From assembly GCF_001506165.1 (NCBI RefSeq), contig NZ_CP011427.1:1984001-2048000 (forward strand): a stretch of 64,000 nucleotides of DNA, read 5' to 3'. A model generated the notes under the pieces. The model had not been told where the DNA came from. It was given only the letters and a program-made list of their open reading frames with translations, and made no database searches. The DNA is from Pantoea vagans (lineage in GTDB: Bacteria > Pseudomonadota > Gammaproteobacteria > Enterobacterales > Enterobacteriaceae). How positions within the stretch are numbered: position 1 is the stretch's first letter; the number at the start of each line of letters is the position of its first letter. The position numbers and the translations under genes were made by a program. This document shows, one piece after another, positions 35,888 through 44,338 of the stretch.

Positions 35888-37180
35888 TCAGCGTTTCTTC
35901 AGCCACTCTTTGAGTTTTCGCAGTGAAACGGGGGCTTGATACACCGTCCCTTTTCCCTCTTTGATTGGCCTCAACAGCCCTTGCTCGGCGAGACTTTTTA
36001 ACCGACTGCGCGCTGTGTTATCAGCAATACCTAACCGTGATTTCACCGCCGCCGCACTCAATAACGAACCTGGCGCGTGCAATGCAATCGCCATAATATC
36101 CAGTTCGCCCTTGGCCAAGGCTTTGTTTTCTTCTACCCATTTCACCAGCAGAGCACGTTCCTGATGCAGTGTGGTGATTTGCTCAGTAAAGGCCTTAACC
36201 GCGCGCATCACCACATCACACTGGAATTGCACAAAATAGGTGAGATCAAGTTCATCCGTTTCGCTGTAAAGGTAGGACATCCCGTATTTAATCGCTGCCG
36301 CTTTAAGCAGTTTACTGATCGAGATATAGCGAAAAGCGTGATACCCACGGCGAATGAGATGGTGATAGAACAAGCCGCGCGCGGTACGTCCATTGCCATC
36401 ATAGAAAGGATGAATGTAACCAATGGCAAAATGCATGATGCAAGCGACCAGCAAGGGATGGGTGCCCTGCTGTTCAAGAAATTCAACTTCAGCACAGAGG
36501 GCATGCAGCATGCCATCGACCAAAGAGTAATCCGGTGGTTGATGGATGATTTCACCGTCCCGACCGGCGACAAAAATATCGTTGTTTCTGCGCACCTCCC
36601 CAGGCCGATATTTTTCATCATTGATGCCCGCGCACGCGATATGGTGCATGTCCAAAATATCATCGCGCGTTAGCGGCCCATCCCCCATGGCCGTAATGTG
36701 CTGCATGAGACGCCAGTTGCCCATGATCATGCTTTCATCTTCATTGCGCGGTTCACGCCCCACCGCCAGCAGTTCCATCGCAACCCGGGAAGTCGTAGCA
36801 GCCCCCTCTAGCTGACTGGAGGAGATCGCCTCCTCCATGATTAATTGCGACATTAAGTAGGACGCCGCATCCTCATCCGTAAGCTCTCCGTTGCGTGCAA
36901 AGGTCGTGCGATCAACCAACGAGATTGCCGCGTTAATACGCGTGGTGAAATTGACGCTCACTTCCTGAGAGGCAATCACAAAATGGTGAGCCGTACTGCG
37001 CCGTTTGAACTTCAACGCACTCCACAGCGCCAGCCGTTCATCCGCATCACTGATACGGCGGTATAACTCATCAAAGTGAAGGTAGCGGGCATCCCACTCG
37101 CTGTAACGGCTGAGCAGAGCAGCTATGTCATTGCTGCTCTGTTGATCCATGAGTTGTGTCGGCGGGCGGCGCAGTTTCAT
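35888..37180 (-). CDS. Fic family protein with C-terminal winged helix
   Basis: 430 residues from ATG 37180; a TTG five codons earlier is possible. The Fic core motif HPFYDGNGRTAR (about residues 257-268) is intact, so AMP transfer or a related NMP transfer is expected. An inhibitory motif SSQLEG, matching (S/T)xxxE(G/N), lies N-terminal to it at about 121-126, which marks a class II Fic protein autoinhibited in cis. The last ~65 residues form a helix-turn-helix/winged domain (GSLLSAAAVKSRLGIADNTARSR). Such proteins may regulate their own operon. The ATG lies inside the right direct repeat, and several AATCTCAA boxes are upstream. Confidence 0.88.
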   Translation of the reverse strand: MKLRRPPTQLMDQQSSNDIAALLSRYSEWDARYLHFDELYRRISDADERLALWSALKFKRRSTAHHFVIASQEVSVNFTTRINAAISLVDRTTFARNGELTDEDAASYLMSQLIMEEAISSSQLEGAATTSRVAMELLAVGREPRNEDESMIMGNWRLMQHITAMGDGPLTRDDILDMHHIACAGINDEKYRPGEVRRNNDIFVAGRDGEIIHQPPDYSLVDGMLHALCAEVEFLEQQGTHPLLVACIMHFAIGYIHPFYDGNGRTARGLFYHHLIRRGYHAFRYISISKLLKAAAIKYGMSYLYSETDELDLTYFVQFQCDVVMRAVKAFTEQITTLHQERALLVKWVEENKALAKGELDIMAIALHAPGSLLSAAAVKSRLGIADNTARSRLKSLAEQGLLRPIKEGKGTVYQAPVSLRKLKEWLKKR

Positions 37181-37200
37181 CGCAAGAAATCTCAAAAATG
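37179..37200. repeat. Direct repeat flanking fic, right copy over the start codon
   Basis: Identical over 22 bases to 35839-35860. Its first two bases belong to the fic start codon (CAT at 37178-37180). CTCAAAAA (37191-37198) and TTTTTTGAG (37204-37212) form a dyad here. Confidence 0.75.
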
Positions 37201-37247
37201 ACGTTTTTTGAGTTTACTTGAGATTCCGCTGGGTGACAAATCTCAAG
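37188..37247. promoter_or_regulatory. Candidate operator boxes upstream of fic
   Basis: Three AATCTCAA-type boxes occur within 60 nt upstream of fic: 37188-37195, CTTGAGATT at 37217-37225 (inverted) and AATCTCAAG at 37239-37247. The last two form a perfect 9-bp inverted repeat with a 13-nt spacer. The arrangement suggests binding of a dimeric regulator, possibly the winged-helix domain of the Fic protein itself. Confidence 0.5.
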
Positions 37248-37301
37248 GAAAATAATTTAACCATATGAATTTATTGATTTTACATAGAGACTGTAACAGC
37301 C

Positions 37302-37349
37302 AAAAAAAAGCCTGCAGGCCGCTCCCCCTGCGGTGGCGGCACAACAGGC
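37302..37349 (-). terminator. Probable terminator of the acetyltransferase gene
   Basis: On the minus strand GCCTG (37349-37345) pairs with CAGGC (37314-37310) and an inner GCCGC/GCGGC pair strengthens the stem; eight T follow (37309-37302). Confidence 0.6.
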
Positions 37350-37357
37350 GATGTAAG

Positions 37358-37990
37358 CTATACCGCGTGCCGCTGGCAGAACGCCGCAATATCGGGTGAC
37401 TGAAAATCAGCCAGATGCGCCATCAGCTTCTCCAGCGGCCAGTTCCACCACGCAATCGCCTGCAGTTGCAGAGCGATATCCGGCGTAAAACGACCACGAA
37501 TCACTTTCGCCGGAATACCGCCAACGATGGTATAGGGTGCCACATCTTTTGTGACCACCGCGCCTGCTGCCAGCACCGCGCCATCGCCAATGGTCACGCC
37601 GGGTAGCACAATCACGCCGTGGCCGATCCACACATCGTTCCCGATAATGACGCGGTCGGCTCGGCGGTCAGCAAAAAATCCCGCATCCCGTTCCGCCTGG
37701 TTGTCGTAATATTCCGGGCAGTAGGTGAAACGGTGCTGGGAAGCGCGGTCCATCGGATGATTAGGCGCACCGATACGCACCTGGTTGGCGATAGCGGTAA
37801 AACGGCCAATCTGCGCATCAGCAACACAACAGTGCTCACCGAGGTAGGAAAAATCACCCAGTTCGCTGTATTCCAGATAACTCTCTGCCAGGATTTCACA
37901 TTGCTGACCAATGTGGGTTTCGCGCATACGCACGCTGGGATCGATAACAGTGTGTTGCAGTTTTGCCGGTTGAACAGCAGTGAGTGCCAT
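37358..37990 (-). CDS. Hexapeptide-repeat acetyltransferase (DapH/DapD/GlmU-related)
   Basis: 210 residues from ATG 37990 with GGAG upstream. Left-handed beta-helix hexapeptide repeats are clear ([37 protein letters not shown]), followed by the [13 protein letters not shown] segment of trimeric CoA-dependent acyltransferases. The insert [24 protein letters not shown] matches the subgroup often found with phosphonate metabolism or called xenobiotic acetyltransferase. No phosphonate genes are adjacent. The gene is monocistronic with a terminator just downstream; the acceptor substrate is unknown. Confidence 0.8.
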   Translation of the reverse strand: MALTAVQPAKLQHTVIDPSVRMRETHIGQQCEILAESYLEYSELGDFSYLGEHCCVADAQIGRFTAIANQVRIGAPNHPMDRASQHRFTYCPEYYDNQAERDAGFFADRRADRVIIGNDVWIGHGVIVLPGVTIGDGAVLAAGAVVTKDVAPYTIVGGIPAKVIRGRFTPDIALQLQAIAWWNWPLEKLMAHLADFQSPDIAAFCQRHAV

Positions 37991-38125
37991 AGAGAACTCC
38001 AATGTGGTCAGATGTCTGGATAACGGGTTGTACCAGGTCAACCGCGAAGCACAACACTAAAGCGGGAAGATGACAGAAATGCTATCGTAACGCCTCTGAT
38101 GCAGGCGATGGATAAAGGAAAGGGA

Positions 38126-39028
38126 ATGAGAACACCGTGGTCACTGCTGGCACTGTTGTGGTCAGCCGGGCAGGCAACTGCCGCCCTGCCCGCTGATATT
38201 AAAGCGGGCGATATTGTGCAGGTCCAGTTATCACAATTGCATCCCACTCAGGCGGCGATTGGGTATCGGCAGTTGGATTACAAACTGCACCGTTATCAGG
38301 CCGATCCCAAAAAGCTGTTTGATGATTTCTGTGAAAGTATGGGACAGAAAGGCGTGGACAAATTCAGCAGTAAATCGCGCATCTCTGACCTCGACAGTTT
38401 CACCTGTAAAGCGTCAGTTGGTTCGCATCCTGGCCCGATGAAGACAGCGGTGATTGCACCGGATAATGCGCTCTATCTCACCGATGGTCATCACACCTTC
38501 AGTAACTTTGCCGACATTGGCGGTTTGAAAACGCATGTACAGGTGCGCATCACCAATGACTTCCGCAACCTGACCAGCATGAAAGCATTCTGGCAACAGA
38601 TGGAAGCTGCGCATCTGGTCTGGCTGGATACGCCAAAAGGGAAAATCACACCGGATGATTTACCGAAAGAGTTAGGCCGCAAGCATATGCAGGATGACGA
38701 ATACCGTTCACTGGTATACTTCGTGCGCGATATTGGCTTCGAGAAAGAAGAGAACCCGCCGCCTTTCCTGGAATTCTACTGGGGACAATGGCTGGAAACC
38801 CAGCTACCGCTGACTTCCTTCGATTTGCATGACCGTAAAGGCTATGGCGCCGCCATCACCGCGATTGCCGAGAAAATCACTGATGTGCCGAAAGACACGG
38901 TGATTGCCCAGAGCGATGCCGGCCCGCTTACCGCTGAAAAACTGGGTGCCATGAAGAAAGTGAACGAGAAGAAACTCGACAAGCTGATCTCTGCTGAAGG
39001 CAAATTAGGCTGGGCGTTTAAACAATAA
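38126..39028 (+). CDS. Secreted ParB/Srx-like domain protein
   Basis: 300 residues from ATG 38126, which follows AAGGAAAGGG. A signal peptide (TPWSLLALLWSAGQATA, cleavage near residue 20) precedes a ParB/sulfiredoxin-like N-terminal fold: the entry strand IVQVQLSQLHPTQAAIGY, and the loop LYLTDGHHTFSNF with the GHH motif of this superfamily. The C-terminal half is helical and lysine-rich. Sec-exported ParB-like proteins are found across proteobacteria but have no settled function; a periplasmic nuclease or kinase activity is possible. Its 3' end overlaps the convergent LysR gene by 11 nt. Confidence 0.7.
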   Translation: MRTPWSLLALLWSAGQATAALPADIKAGDIVQVQLSQLHPTQAAIGYRQLDYKLHRYQADPKKLFDDFCESMGQKGVDKFSSKSRISDLDSFTCKASVGSHPGPMKTAVIAPDNALYLTDGHHTFSNFADIGGLKTHVQVRITNDFRNLTSMKAFWQQMEAAHLVWLDTPKGKITPDDLPKELGRKHMQDDEYRSLVYFVRDIGFEKEENPPPFLEFYWGQWLETQLPLTSFDLHDRKGYGAAITAIAEKITDVPKDTVIAQSDAGPLTAEKLGAMKKVNEKKLDKLISAEGKLGWAFKQ

Positions 39029-39914
39029 CTTCGCTGGTTTTCACCAGCGCCAGAAAGTTCTGCGCCGTTGCCGTAAACGCATGGTCATTCCATGCCACCG
39101 CTAATCCGGTGGTGGGTATCGGCGCTTTAATCTGCTTAAACACCACGCCCGCCAGGCTGAATTGCCGCATCGATTCGGGTACCAGCGACACCCCTAACCC
39201 CGCCGCAACCACCGATAGTATCGAGACAATGTGCGGCGCGGGTTGCCCCTCCATCGGCGTAAAACCTTGCTGGCGGCAGGCCAGCAACACTGACTCACGC
39301 AAACTGGTGCCACTCTCTTTCGGCGTAAGAATAAAGTGTTCCTCACGCAGTGAAGGCAGGGCAATCTTCCCGCGCAGACGTGCCTGCGGATGGCTAGCAG
39401 GCAGTGCAGCCACCAGCGGCTCCTGTAACAATAGTTGCATCGTCACGTTATCGGGGATGGCATTTTCCTGCCGCAACAGCGCAATATCCAGCTGCTGATT
39501 CGCCAGCGCCTGCAACAGCACAATCGAGTTGGCTTCCATGACGTTAAGAAACACGTCTGGATGCGCCTGACGAAAGGCGCGAATGCAGCCTGGGATCAGT
39601 GGATTCATGCCAGCCGTTCCGGTAAAACCCAAACGCAACGTTCCGGTGTCACCTTGTGCCGCGCGACGAGCCGACGCAATGGCTTCTCCGGCCAGAGCGG
39701 GCAGCGGTTGGATCGCTTGTAAAAAAGCGTGCCCGGCTTCAGTGAGTGCTACACCCTGCGCAGTGCGGTTAAACAATGCGTATCCCACTTCAGCCTCCAG
39801 ATCTTTAATCTGCATGCTGAGCGGGGGTTGTCCGATTCCCAGTCTGGCTGCCGCGCGTGTGAAGTTACGCTCGGTGGCCACCGCGAGAAAATAGCGAATA
39901 TGGCGCAATTCCAT
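39018..39914 (-). CDS. LysR-family regulator (YnfL-like)
   Basis: 298 residues from ATG 39914 (MELRHIRYFLAVATERNFTRA), the usual LysR start; an in-frame ATG at 39932 adds six residues. The helix-turn-helix (about 18-37: FTRAAARLGIGQPPLSMQIK) and the effector-binding domain (from about 85) are complete. It is closest in style to the CatM/BenM/YnfL group. It is divergent from an MFS transporter gene resembling YnfM, as in E. coli ynfL-ynfM, and probably controls it. Confidence 0.85.
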   Translation of the reverse strand: MELRHIRYFLAVATERNFTRAAARLGIGQPPLSMQIKDLEAEVGYALFNRTAQGVALTEAGHAFLQAIQPLPALAGEAIASARRAAQGDTGTLRLGFTGTAGMNPLIPGCIRAFRQAHPDVFLNVMEANSIVLLQALANQQLDIALLRQENAIPDNVTMQLLLQEPLVAALPASHPQARLRGKIALPSLREEHFILTPKESGTSLRESVLLACRQQGFTPMEGQPAPHIVSILSVVAAGLGVSLVPESMRQFSLAGVVFKQIKAPIPTTGLAVAWNDHAFTATAQNFLALVKTSEVIV

Positions 39915-40007
39915 CTGTTTTATAGATACCATTATGCAGTGCTATATATTGGACAGATAATAAGTGGCGCGGTAGCGTTGTGCAATCTTCGTTACGCTGG
40001 AATCACC

Positions 40008-41246
40008 ATGAGTCGCTTGTTAGAAACTGCTTTACCCGCCACCTCGGTGCCCCCTGCCACCTGTAGCATTGCCCGCGGCAGCAGCGAATATCGCCGCGCA
40101 GGCATCGCCTTTTTCATGCTGGGACTGGCGAGTTTTTCGCTGATCTATTGTGTACAACCGCTGCTGCCCGCATTTACTCACTCGTTTGGTGTGACTCCAG
40201 CGCAGAGCTCGCTGGCACTGTCACTCACCACCGGGTTATTGGCGATCTCCATTCTGCTGGCGGGGGCGTTTTCTCAAGCGGTGGGGCGCCGTGGATTGAT
40301 GTTCACCTCGATGGCGCTGGCCTCGATCTGTAATTTTATCGCGGCAGTGCTGCCAGACTGGCACATGTTGCTGGTGGCACGTGCGGTGGAAGGCGTGGTG
40401 TTGGGCGGTGTGCCCGCCGTGGCAATGGCATGGCTTGCTGAAGAGATCGACAAGAAGGACCTCGGTAAAACCATGGGATTGTATGTCGGCGGCACGGCCT
40501 TTGGCGCCATGGTTGGGCGAGTCGGCATGGGATTACTGACGGAATTCACCTCCTGGCGCATCGCCATGGGCGTGCTCGGTGTGCTGGGCATGGCCGCAGC
40601 GATTGCGTTTGTGCTTTTGCTGCCTGAGTCGCGTAATTTTGAGCGGAAGCCCGGGCTCAATCTTCACTTTCACTTCAGAGCCTGGTTCAGTCACCTCGGC
40701 AATAAGGGCTTGATTCGCCTATATGCCACCGGCTTCTTCCTGACCAGCGTGTTTGTCACGCTCTTCAACTACGCCACTTTTCGCCTCTCTGACGCGCCAT
40801 TTCATTTCAGCCAGACACAAGTCAGCCTGATCTTTTGCGCCTATGCGATTGGCATTGTCTCCTCTTCACTATCCGGCAGTCTGGCGGATCGCTTTGGCCG
40901 TAAACCGCTGTTGATTACCGGGTTCCTGCTGTTACTGGCGGGTATCTTACTGACGGTGCCAGACAACCTGCTGTGTTTGATTGGCGGCATTATCCTGATC
41001 ACCAGCGGTTTCTTTGTCGCGCACGCAGCCGCCAGCGGATCGGTTGGGCCCTTGGCGGGCAACAATCGCGGCCATGCGTCTTCGCTTTATCTGCTGTTCT
41101 ACTACATGGGTTCCAGCATCACCGGTTCATTCGGCGGTTGGTTCTGGCTGCACGGTGGATGGAATGCGGTGGTGGGTTTGACCGTGGTGATGGCGCTGGC
41201 GGGGCTAGCTTTGAGCGGGTTGTCACGGCAGAAAAGCGCAGGATGA
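40008..41246 (+). CDS. MFS transporter (YnfM-like)
   Basis: 412 residues with twelve predicted transmembrane helices. It shares with YnfM the segments LIYCVQPLLPAFTHSFGVTPAQSS (two halves), SWRIAMGVLG, LPESRNF, FVTLFNYATFRLS and GHASSLYLLFYYMGSSITG. The loop 2-3 motif is AVGRRGLM. The start at ATG 40008 gives the expected short cytoplasmic leader; the frame is open far upstream over the LysR promoter but is not coding there. Putative arabinose-polymer or drug efflux has been discussed for this family; the substrate here is unknown. Confidence 0.88.
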   Translation: MSRLLETALPATSVPPATCSIARGSSEYRRAGIAFFMLGLASFSLIYCVQPLLPAFTHSFGVTPAQSSLALSLTTGLLAISILLAGAFSQAVGRRGLMFTSMALASICNFIAAVLPDWHMLLVARAVEGVVLGGVPAVAMAWLAEEIDKKDLGKTMGLYVGGTAFGAMVGRVGMGLLTEFTSWRIAMGVLGVLGMAAAIAFVLLLPESRNFERKPGLNLHFHFRAWFSHLGNKGLIRLYATGFFLTSVFVTLFNYATFRLSDAPFHFSQTQVSLIFCAYAIGIVSSSLSGSLADRFGRKPLLITGFLLLLAGILLTVPDNLLCLIGGIILITSGFFVAHAAASGSVGPLAGNNRGHASSLYLLFYYMGSSITGSFGGWFWLHGGWNAVVGLTVVMALAGLALSGLSRQKSAG

Positions 41247-41305
41247 AACGGCTATGGTGCATCACCACCTTGGTTTTAATGCCATTCAATGTGAATTTGT
41301 ATGCA

Positions 41306-41373
41306 GGTGCGCATCAATGCGCACCCTACGAAAAACAGTATCAATTCTTGTAGAGTCGCCATTCATGGCGACC
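41306..41373. repeat. REP pair (BIME), heads facing each other
   Basis: Unit 1 (41306-41329): GGTGCGCAT, CA, ATGCGCACC and then CTAC. Unit 2 (41350-41373): GTAG with a GTCGCCAT/ATGGCGAC stem. Same layout as at 21766-21834. It lies between the convergent MFS and old yellow enzyme genes. Confidence 0.8.
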
Positions 41374-41432
41374 AACAAATGCTTAACGGACTAACATCAC
41401 GACCAAAGGGCTATGTAGTTTGCAACGCGAAA

Positions 41433-42527
41433 TTAAGCCAGTTCGCAGTTTTTAACATCTGCCGAAGGCGCCAGCAGATTTTTATCAAACTCACGCAACG
41501 GCGCTGCGTCACGGATGCGCATCGGCCAGTCAGGATTCGCCAGCGCGCTTTTACCCAAGGCCACATAATCAGCCCCCTGCTCCAGCGCCTGTGAAGCACT
41601 GCGGCTGTCGGAAAGCGAACCGTTGGCGACAATCGTCAGATTGGGTGCGGCTTGCCGGGCAATCTGCACCAGGGAAAACAGAGTGTCAGCGAAAGCGGGC
41701 TGCAGCGCGTCGTATTCAGTGAGGTGCAGATAATCAATTCCCGACTCAGCCAGTAAAGCAAACACCTGCCTCGCCCCCGCTTCGCCTTCCTGCCACTGAT
41801 GGTGGAAATCATTCACTTTGCCTTGAGAGATACGCACGCCCAAGGTCACATCATGACCCACGCGCTGACGTACCGCTCGAATCACCGCCAGCGTTAACGA
41901 CAAGCGTGCGGCAATATCGCCGCCCCAGCGGTCACTGCGCTGATTGGTGTAATCCGTGAAGAATTGATCGAGCAGATAACCATTAGCCCCGTGGATTTCA
42001 ATGCCATCAAAACCGGCTACGCCAATGGCGCGCGCGGCAGTCTCAGCAAAGCTTTCAATCACCTGCTGGATCTGCTCCTCACTCATCTCTGCCGGCAATG
42101 CATATTTGCCGTGACCATGATAAAAGCCCAATTGTTCTCCGCGCGGTTGCACGGCAGAGGGGGCCAGCGTATCGCTACGGTAGATATTGCCCTGAGAAAT
42201 CGCGCCAGCATGCATCAATTGCGCGATGATCTTCCCGCCCTGCTGATGCACACCGTCCGTGATGGCTCGCCAGCCAGCAACCTGTTGGCTGTTAACCAAT
42301 CCGGCCTGAAAGGCATAGGTTTGTGACCAGGCTTCATCAATGTAAAGCCCTTCGGTGATGATGGTGCCAAAGCCACCACGCGCGAAGCGTTCGTAGTAGT
42401 GCTTCATCCGCTCACCCGGTACGCCATCCACTGTCGCAGAAATACGCGTCATGGGCGCGACCATGACGCGGTTCTTCAGGGCGAGACGATTTAACGTGCC
42501 GCTCTGAAATAAATGTTTATCGGCCAT
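41433..42527 (-). CDS. Old yellow enzyme family NADH:flavin oxidoreductase
   Basis: 364 residues, one FMN-binding TIM barrel. Motifs: RVMVAPMTRISA near residue 20, IAQLMHAGA, the catalytic-pocket IHGANGYLLDQFFTDYTNQRSDRWGG region (His-x-x-Asn), and the phosphate-binding GADYVALGKSALANPDWP near the C-terminus. It reduces activated alkenes (enones, nitro-alkenes) with NAD(P)H. It is divergent from a LysR gene that probably controls it in response to an electrophile. Confidence 0.9.
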   Translation of the reverse strand: MADKHLFQSGTLNRLALKNRVMVAPMTRISATVDGVPGERMKHYYERFARGGFGTIITEGLYIDEAWSQTYAFQAGLVNSQQVAGWRAITDGVHQQGGKIIAQLMHAGAISQGNIYRSDTLAPSAVQPRGEQLGFYHGHGKYALPAEMSEEQIQQVIESFAETAARAIGVAGFDGIEIHGANGYLLDQFFTDYTNQRSDRWGGDIAARLSLTLAVIRAVRQRVGHDVTLGVRISQGKVNDFHHQWQEGEAGARQVFALLAESGIDYLHLTEYDALQPAFADTLFSLVQIARQAAPNLTIVANGSLSDSRSASQALEQGADYVALGKSALANPDWPMRIRDAAPLREFDKNLLAPSADVKNCELA

Positions 42528-42632
42528 GTGCTACTTAATGTTCCCTGATTAACGTCAGCGCGCATTATAGTGTGGCGTCATAGCAGCAAAAATGACCAAA
42601 GTTGATACGTCTGTATAACGGAAATCGTTAAA

Positions 42633-43514
42633 ATGAACTCCAAAGATATTGAGGTCTTCCTGATGGTATCGCAAACGCGCAGTCTGACGCAGGCGGCGCG
42701 GCGGCTCAATACCACAACGATGACCGTGTCGCGTCGGCTGGCTTCCCTTGAGGAAGACCTGGGTGTACGCCTGATGCATCGCACCACACGTGCCATCGCG
42801 TTAACCGATGAAGGTGAAGAGTTTCTGCCCTTCGCCAAATCGCTGGCGGAAACCGAGCAGAGCGCGCGCAATCTGTTCTCACCTCATCAACAAGGCGCGA
42901 CAGGACAGCTACGGATCACCGCACCCTCTGGTTTTGGTCGACGGACCATCATTCCGCTGTTACCCGCACTGATGGAGGCCAATCCTGAGCTGCGTATTGA
43001 GTTTCAACTCAGCGATGACGTTACTGATTTGGTTGGCTTAGGCTTCGATGTTGCTATTCGTATTGCGCCACTGCGTGATTCCCGCCTGGTGGCACATCGC
43101 CTGGCAGATAATCCGCGCATGCTCTGTGCATCACCCGATTATCTGCATCGCTTTGGGACACCTCAGACACTTACCGACCTGCACAAACATAACTGCCTGC
43201 GACTCTCCAGCGTGGTGCAGTGGAGTTTTATGGTTGATGGGCATATCTCCAGCCTCAGCGTGGAGGGCCGTTTTAGCGGCAGTAACGTTGAGGGCGTGCG
43301 CACCTTGTGTGTTGCCGGCAGCGGTATCGCGCAGCTATCGGAATGGGACATCCGTGAGGAATTGGCGGCGGGTGAACTGGTTGCTATCGAGTTGCTGGAT
43401 GCGCAACCACAGATGCTCGGCGTCTGGGCACTGTTTCCCACCACGCGTCAGTTGCCCGCGCGAGTCACGGTATTTCTCAATGCCTTAAAGCAGGTGATGG
43501 AAAAAAACAGATAA
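42633..43514 (+). CDS. LysR-family transcriptional regulator
   Basis: 293 residues. The N-terminal helix-turn-helix (about 17-36: LTQAARRLNTTTMTVSRRLA) and effector-binding domain (from about 90: LRITAPSGFGRRTIIPLLPAL) match the AaeR/DsdC-like CrgA subgroup. It starts 105 nt from the divergent old yellow enzyme gene, the classic arrangement for an activator of its neighbour. Confidence 0.87.
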   Translation: MNSKDIEVFLMVSQTRSLTQAARRLNTTTMTVSRRLASLEEDLGVRLMHRTTRAIALTDEGEEFLPFAKSLAETEQSARNLFSPHQQGATGQLRITAPSGFGRRTIIPLLPALMEANPELRIEFQLSDDVTDLVGLGFDVAIRIAPLRDSRLVAHRLADNPRMLCASPDYLHRFGTPQTLTDLHKHNCLRLSSVVQWSFMVDGHISSLSVEGRFSGSNVEGVRTLCVAGSGIAQLSEWDIREELAAGELVAIELLDAQPQMLGVWALFPTTRQLPARVTVFLNALKQVMEKNR

Positions 43515-43552
43515 GTTACCTGTTCACGCCAGGGGAATGTACGCTTAAATCA

Positions 43553-44131
43553 ATGACTCACCGATTCGCTTCGTGGAGACCCATTTTGAAACCTGAAATT
43601 CATACCCTCGCCTCAACTGAAATCTATCGCAATCGCTGGATGACTTTAAAAGAAGACAAAATTCAACGCGCTGACGGCAGCGAAGGCATCTATTCGGTAA
43701 TCGAAAAAGACGATTTTGTGGTGGTCCTCCCTGTGGAGCAGGACAGCATTTTTGTTGTGGAACAGTATCGCTATCCCGTGAGTGAACGCACGCTGGAACT
43801 GCCACAAGGCAGTTGGGAACTGGACCCTGGCGCCTCACCTGAAGCACTGGCGGCGGGAGAGTTACAAGAAGAAACCGGCCTGGTTGCCGACCGCTGGCAA
43901 TATGTCGGGTATCAGAAATTAGCCCAGGGGTACTCTTCGCAGGGATATCACATCTATCTCGCCAGCGAGTTGCATTATCAGGGACAGAATCTGGATGCGG
44001 AAGAAGTTGGACTGACGGCGCGTAAAGTGAAAATCAGTGAGTTTTTACAGTGGGTGCTGGAAGGGAAAGTAACGGATGCCACCTCAGTGACCGCGTTTTT
44101 ACTGGCGCGGGCAAAAGGGTTGATTGCGTAA
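43553..44131 (+). CDS. Nudix hydrolase with divergent Nudix box
   Basis: 192 residues from ATG 43553; a TTG at 43586 (leading to KPEIHTLAS) has a much better ribosome site (GTGGAG) and may be the true start. The fold is that of ADP-ribose-type Nudix enzymes (VVVLPVEQDSIFVVEQYRYP, then GSWELDPGASPEALAAGELQ and EETGL). The core EL-x-EE-x-G is intact, but the usual Arg before EL is Gly, and the upstream consensus Gly and Glu are Trp and Ala. That subtype exists, so it is probably active on an unknown nucleoside diphosphate derivative. Confidence 0.8.
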   Translation: MTHRFASWRPILKPEIHTLASTEIYRNRWMTLKEDKIQRADGSEGIYSVIEKDDFVVVLPVEQDSIFVVEQYRYPVSERTLELPQGSWELDPGASPEALAAGELQEETGLVADRWQYVGYQKLAQGYSSQGYHIYLASELHYQGQNLDAEEVGLTARKVKISEFLQWVLEGKVTDATSVTAFLLARAKGLIA

Positions 44132-44195
44132 TCAGCCCTCTGTCAGAAGGCATATCGACGGCCGCCTCACACTAATGATGCAAAGGTACGCTTTT

Positions 44196-44321
44196 GGTCG
44201 CCATAAATGGCCCCCCTACAACAATCTAGCGCGATTTTCGTAGGGTGCACTTCTGGTCGCTATAAATGACGACCCTACGAGCATATCAGCGGGTTTCGTA
44301 GGGTGCGCATTGATGCGCACC
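44196..44321. repeat. Array of four REP units
   Basis: Units: 44196-44219 (GTCGCCAT type, CTAC at right), a truncated one from 44240 (GTAGGGTGCAC then broken), 44255-44278 (GGTCGCTATAAATGACGACC then CTAC) and 44298-44321 (GTAG then GGTGCGCAT/ATGCGCACC). They fill the 207-nt gap between the convergent Nudix and GH31 genes. The array is palindromic units without regular spacers, so not a CRISPR. Confidence 0.8.
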
Positions 44322-44338
44322 TCAACATTGACAGCAGC

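Noticed and set aside
44196-44321. Possible CRISPR array
   Set aside because: Units are inverted palindromes of two types with irregular spacing and one is truncated; this is a REP array.
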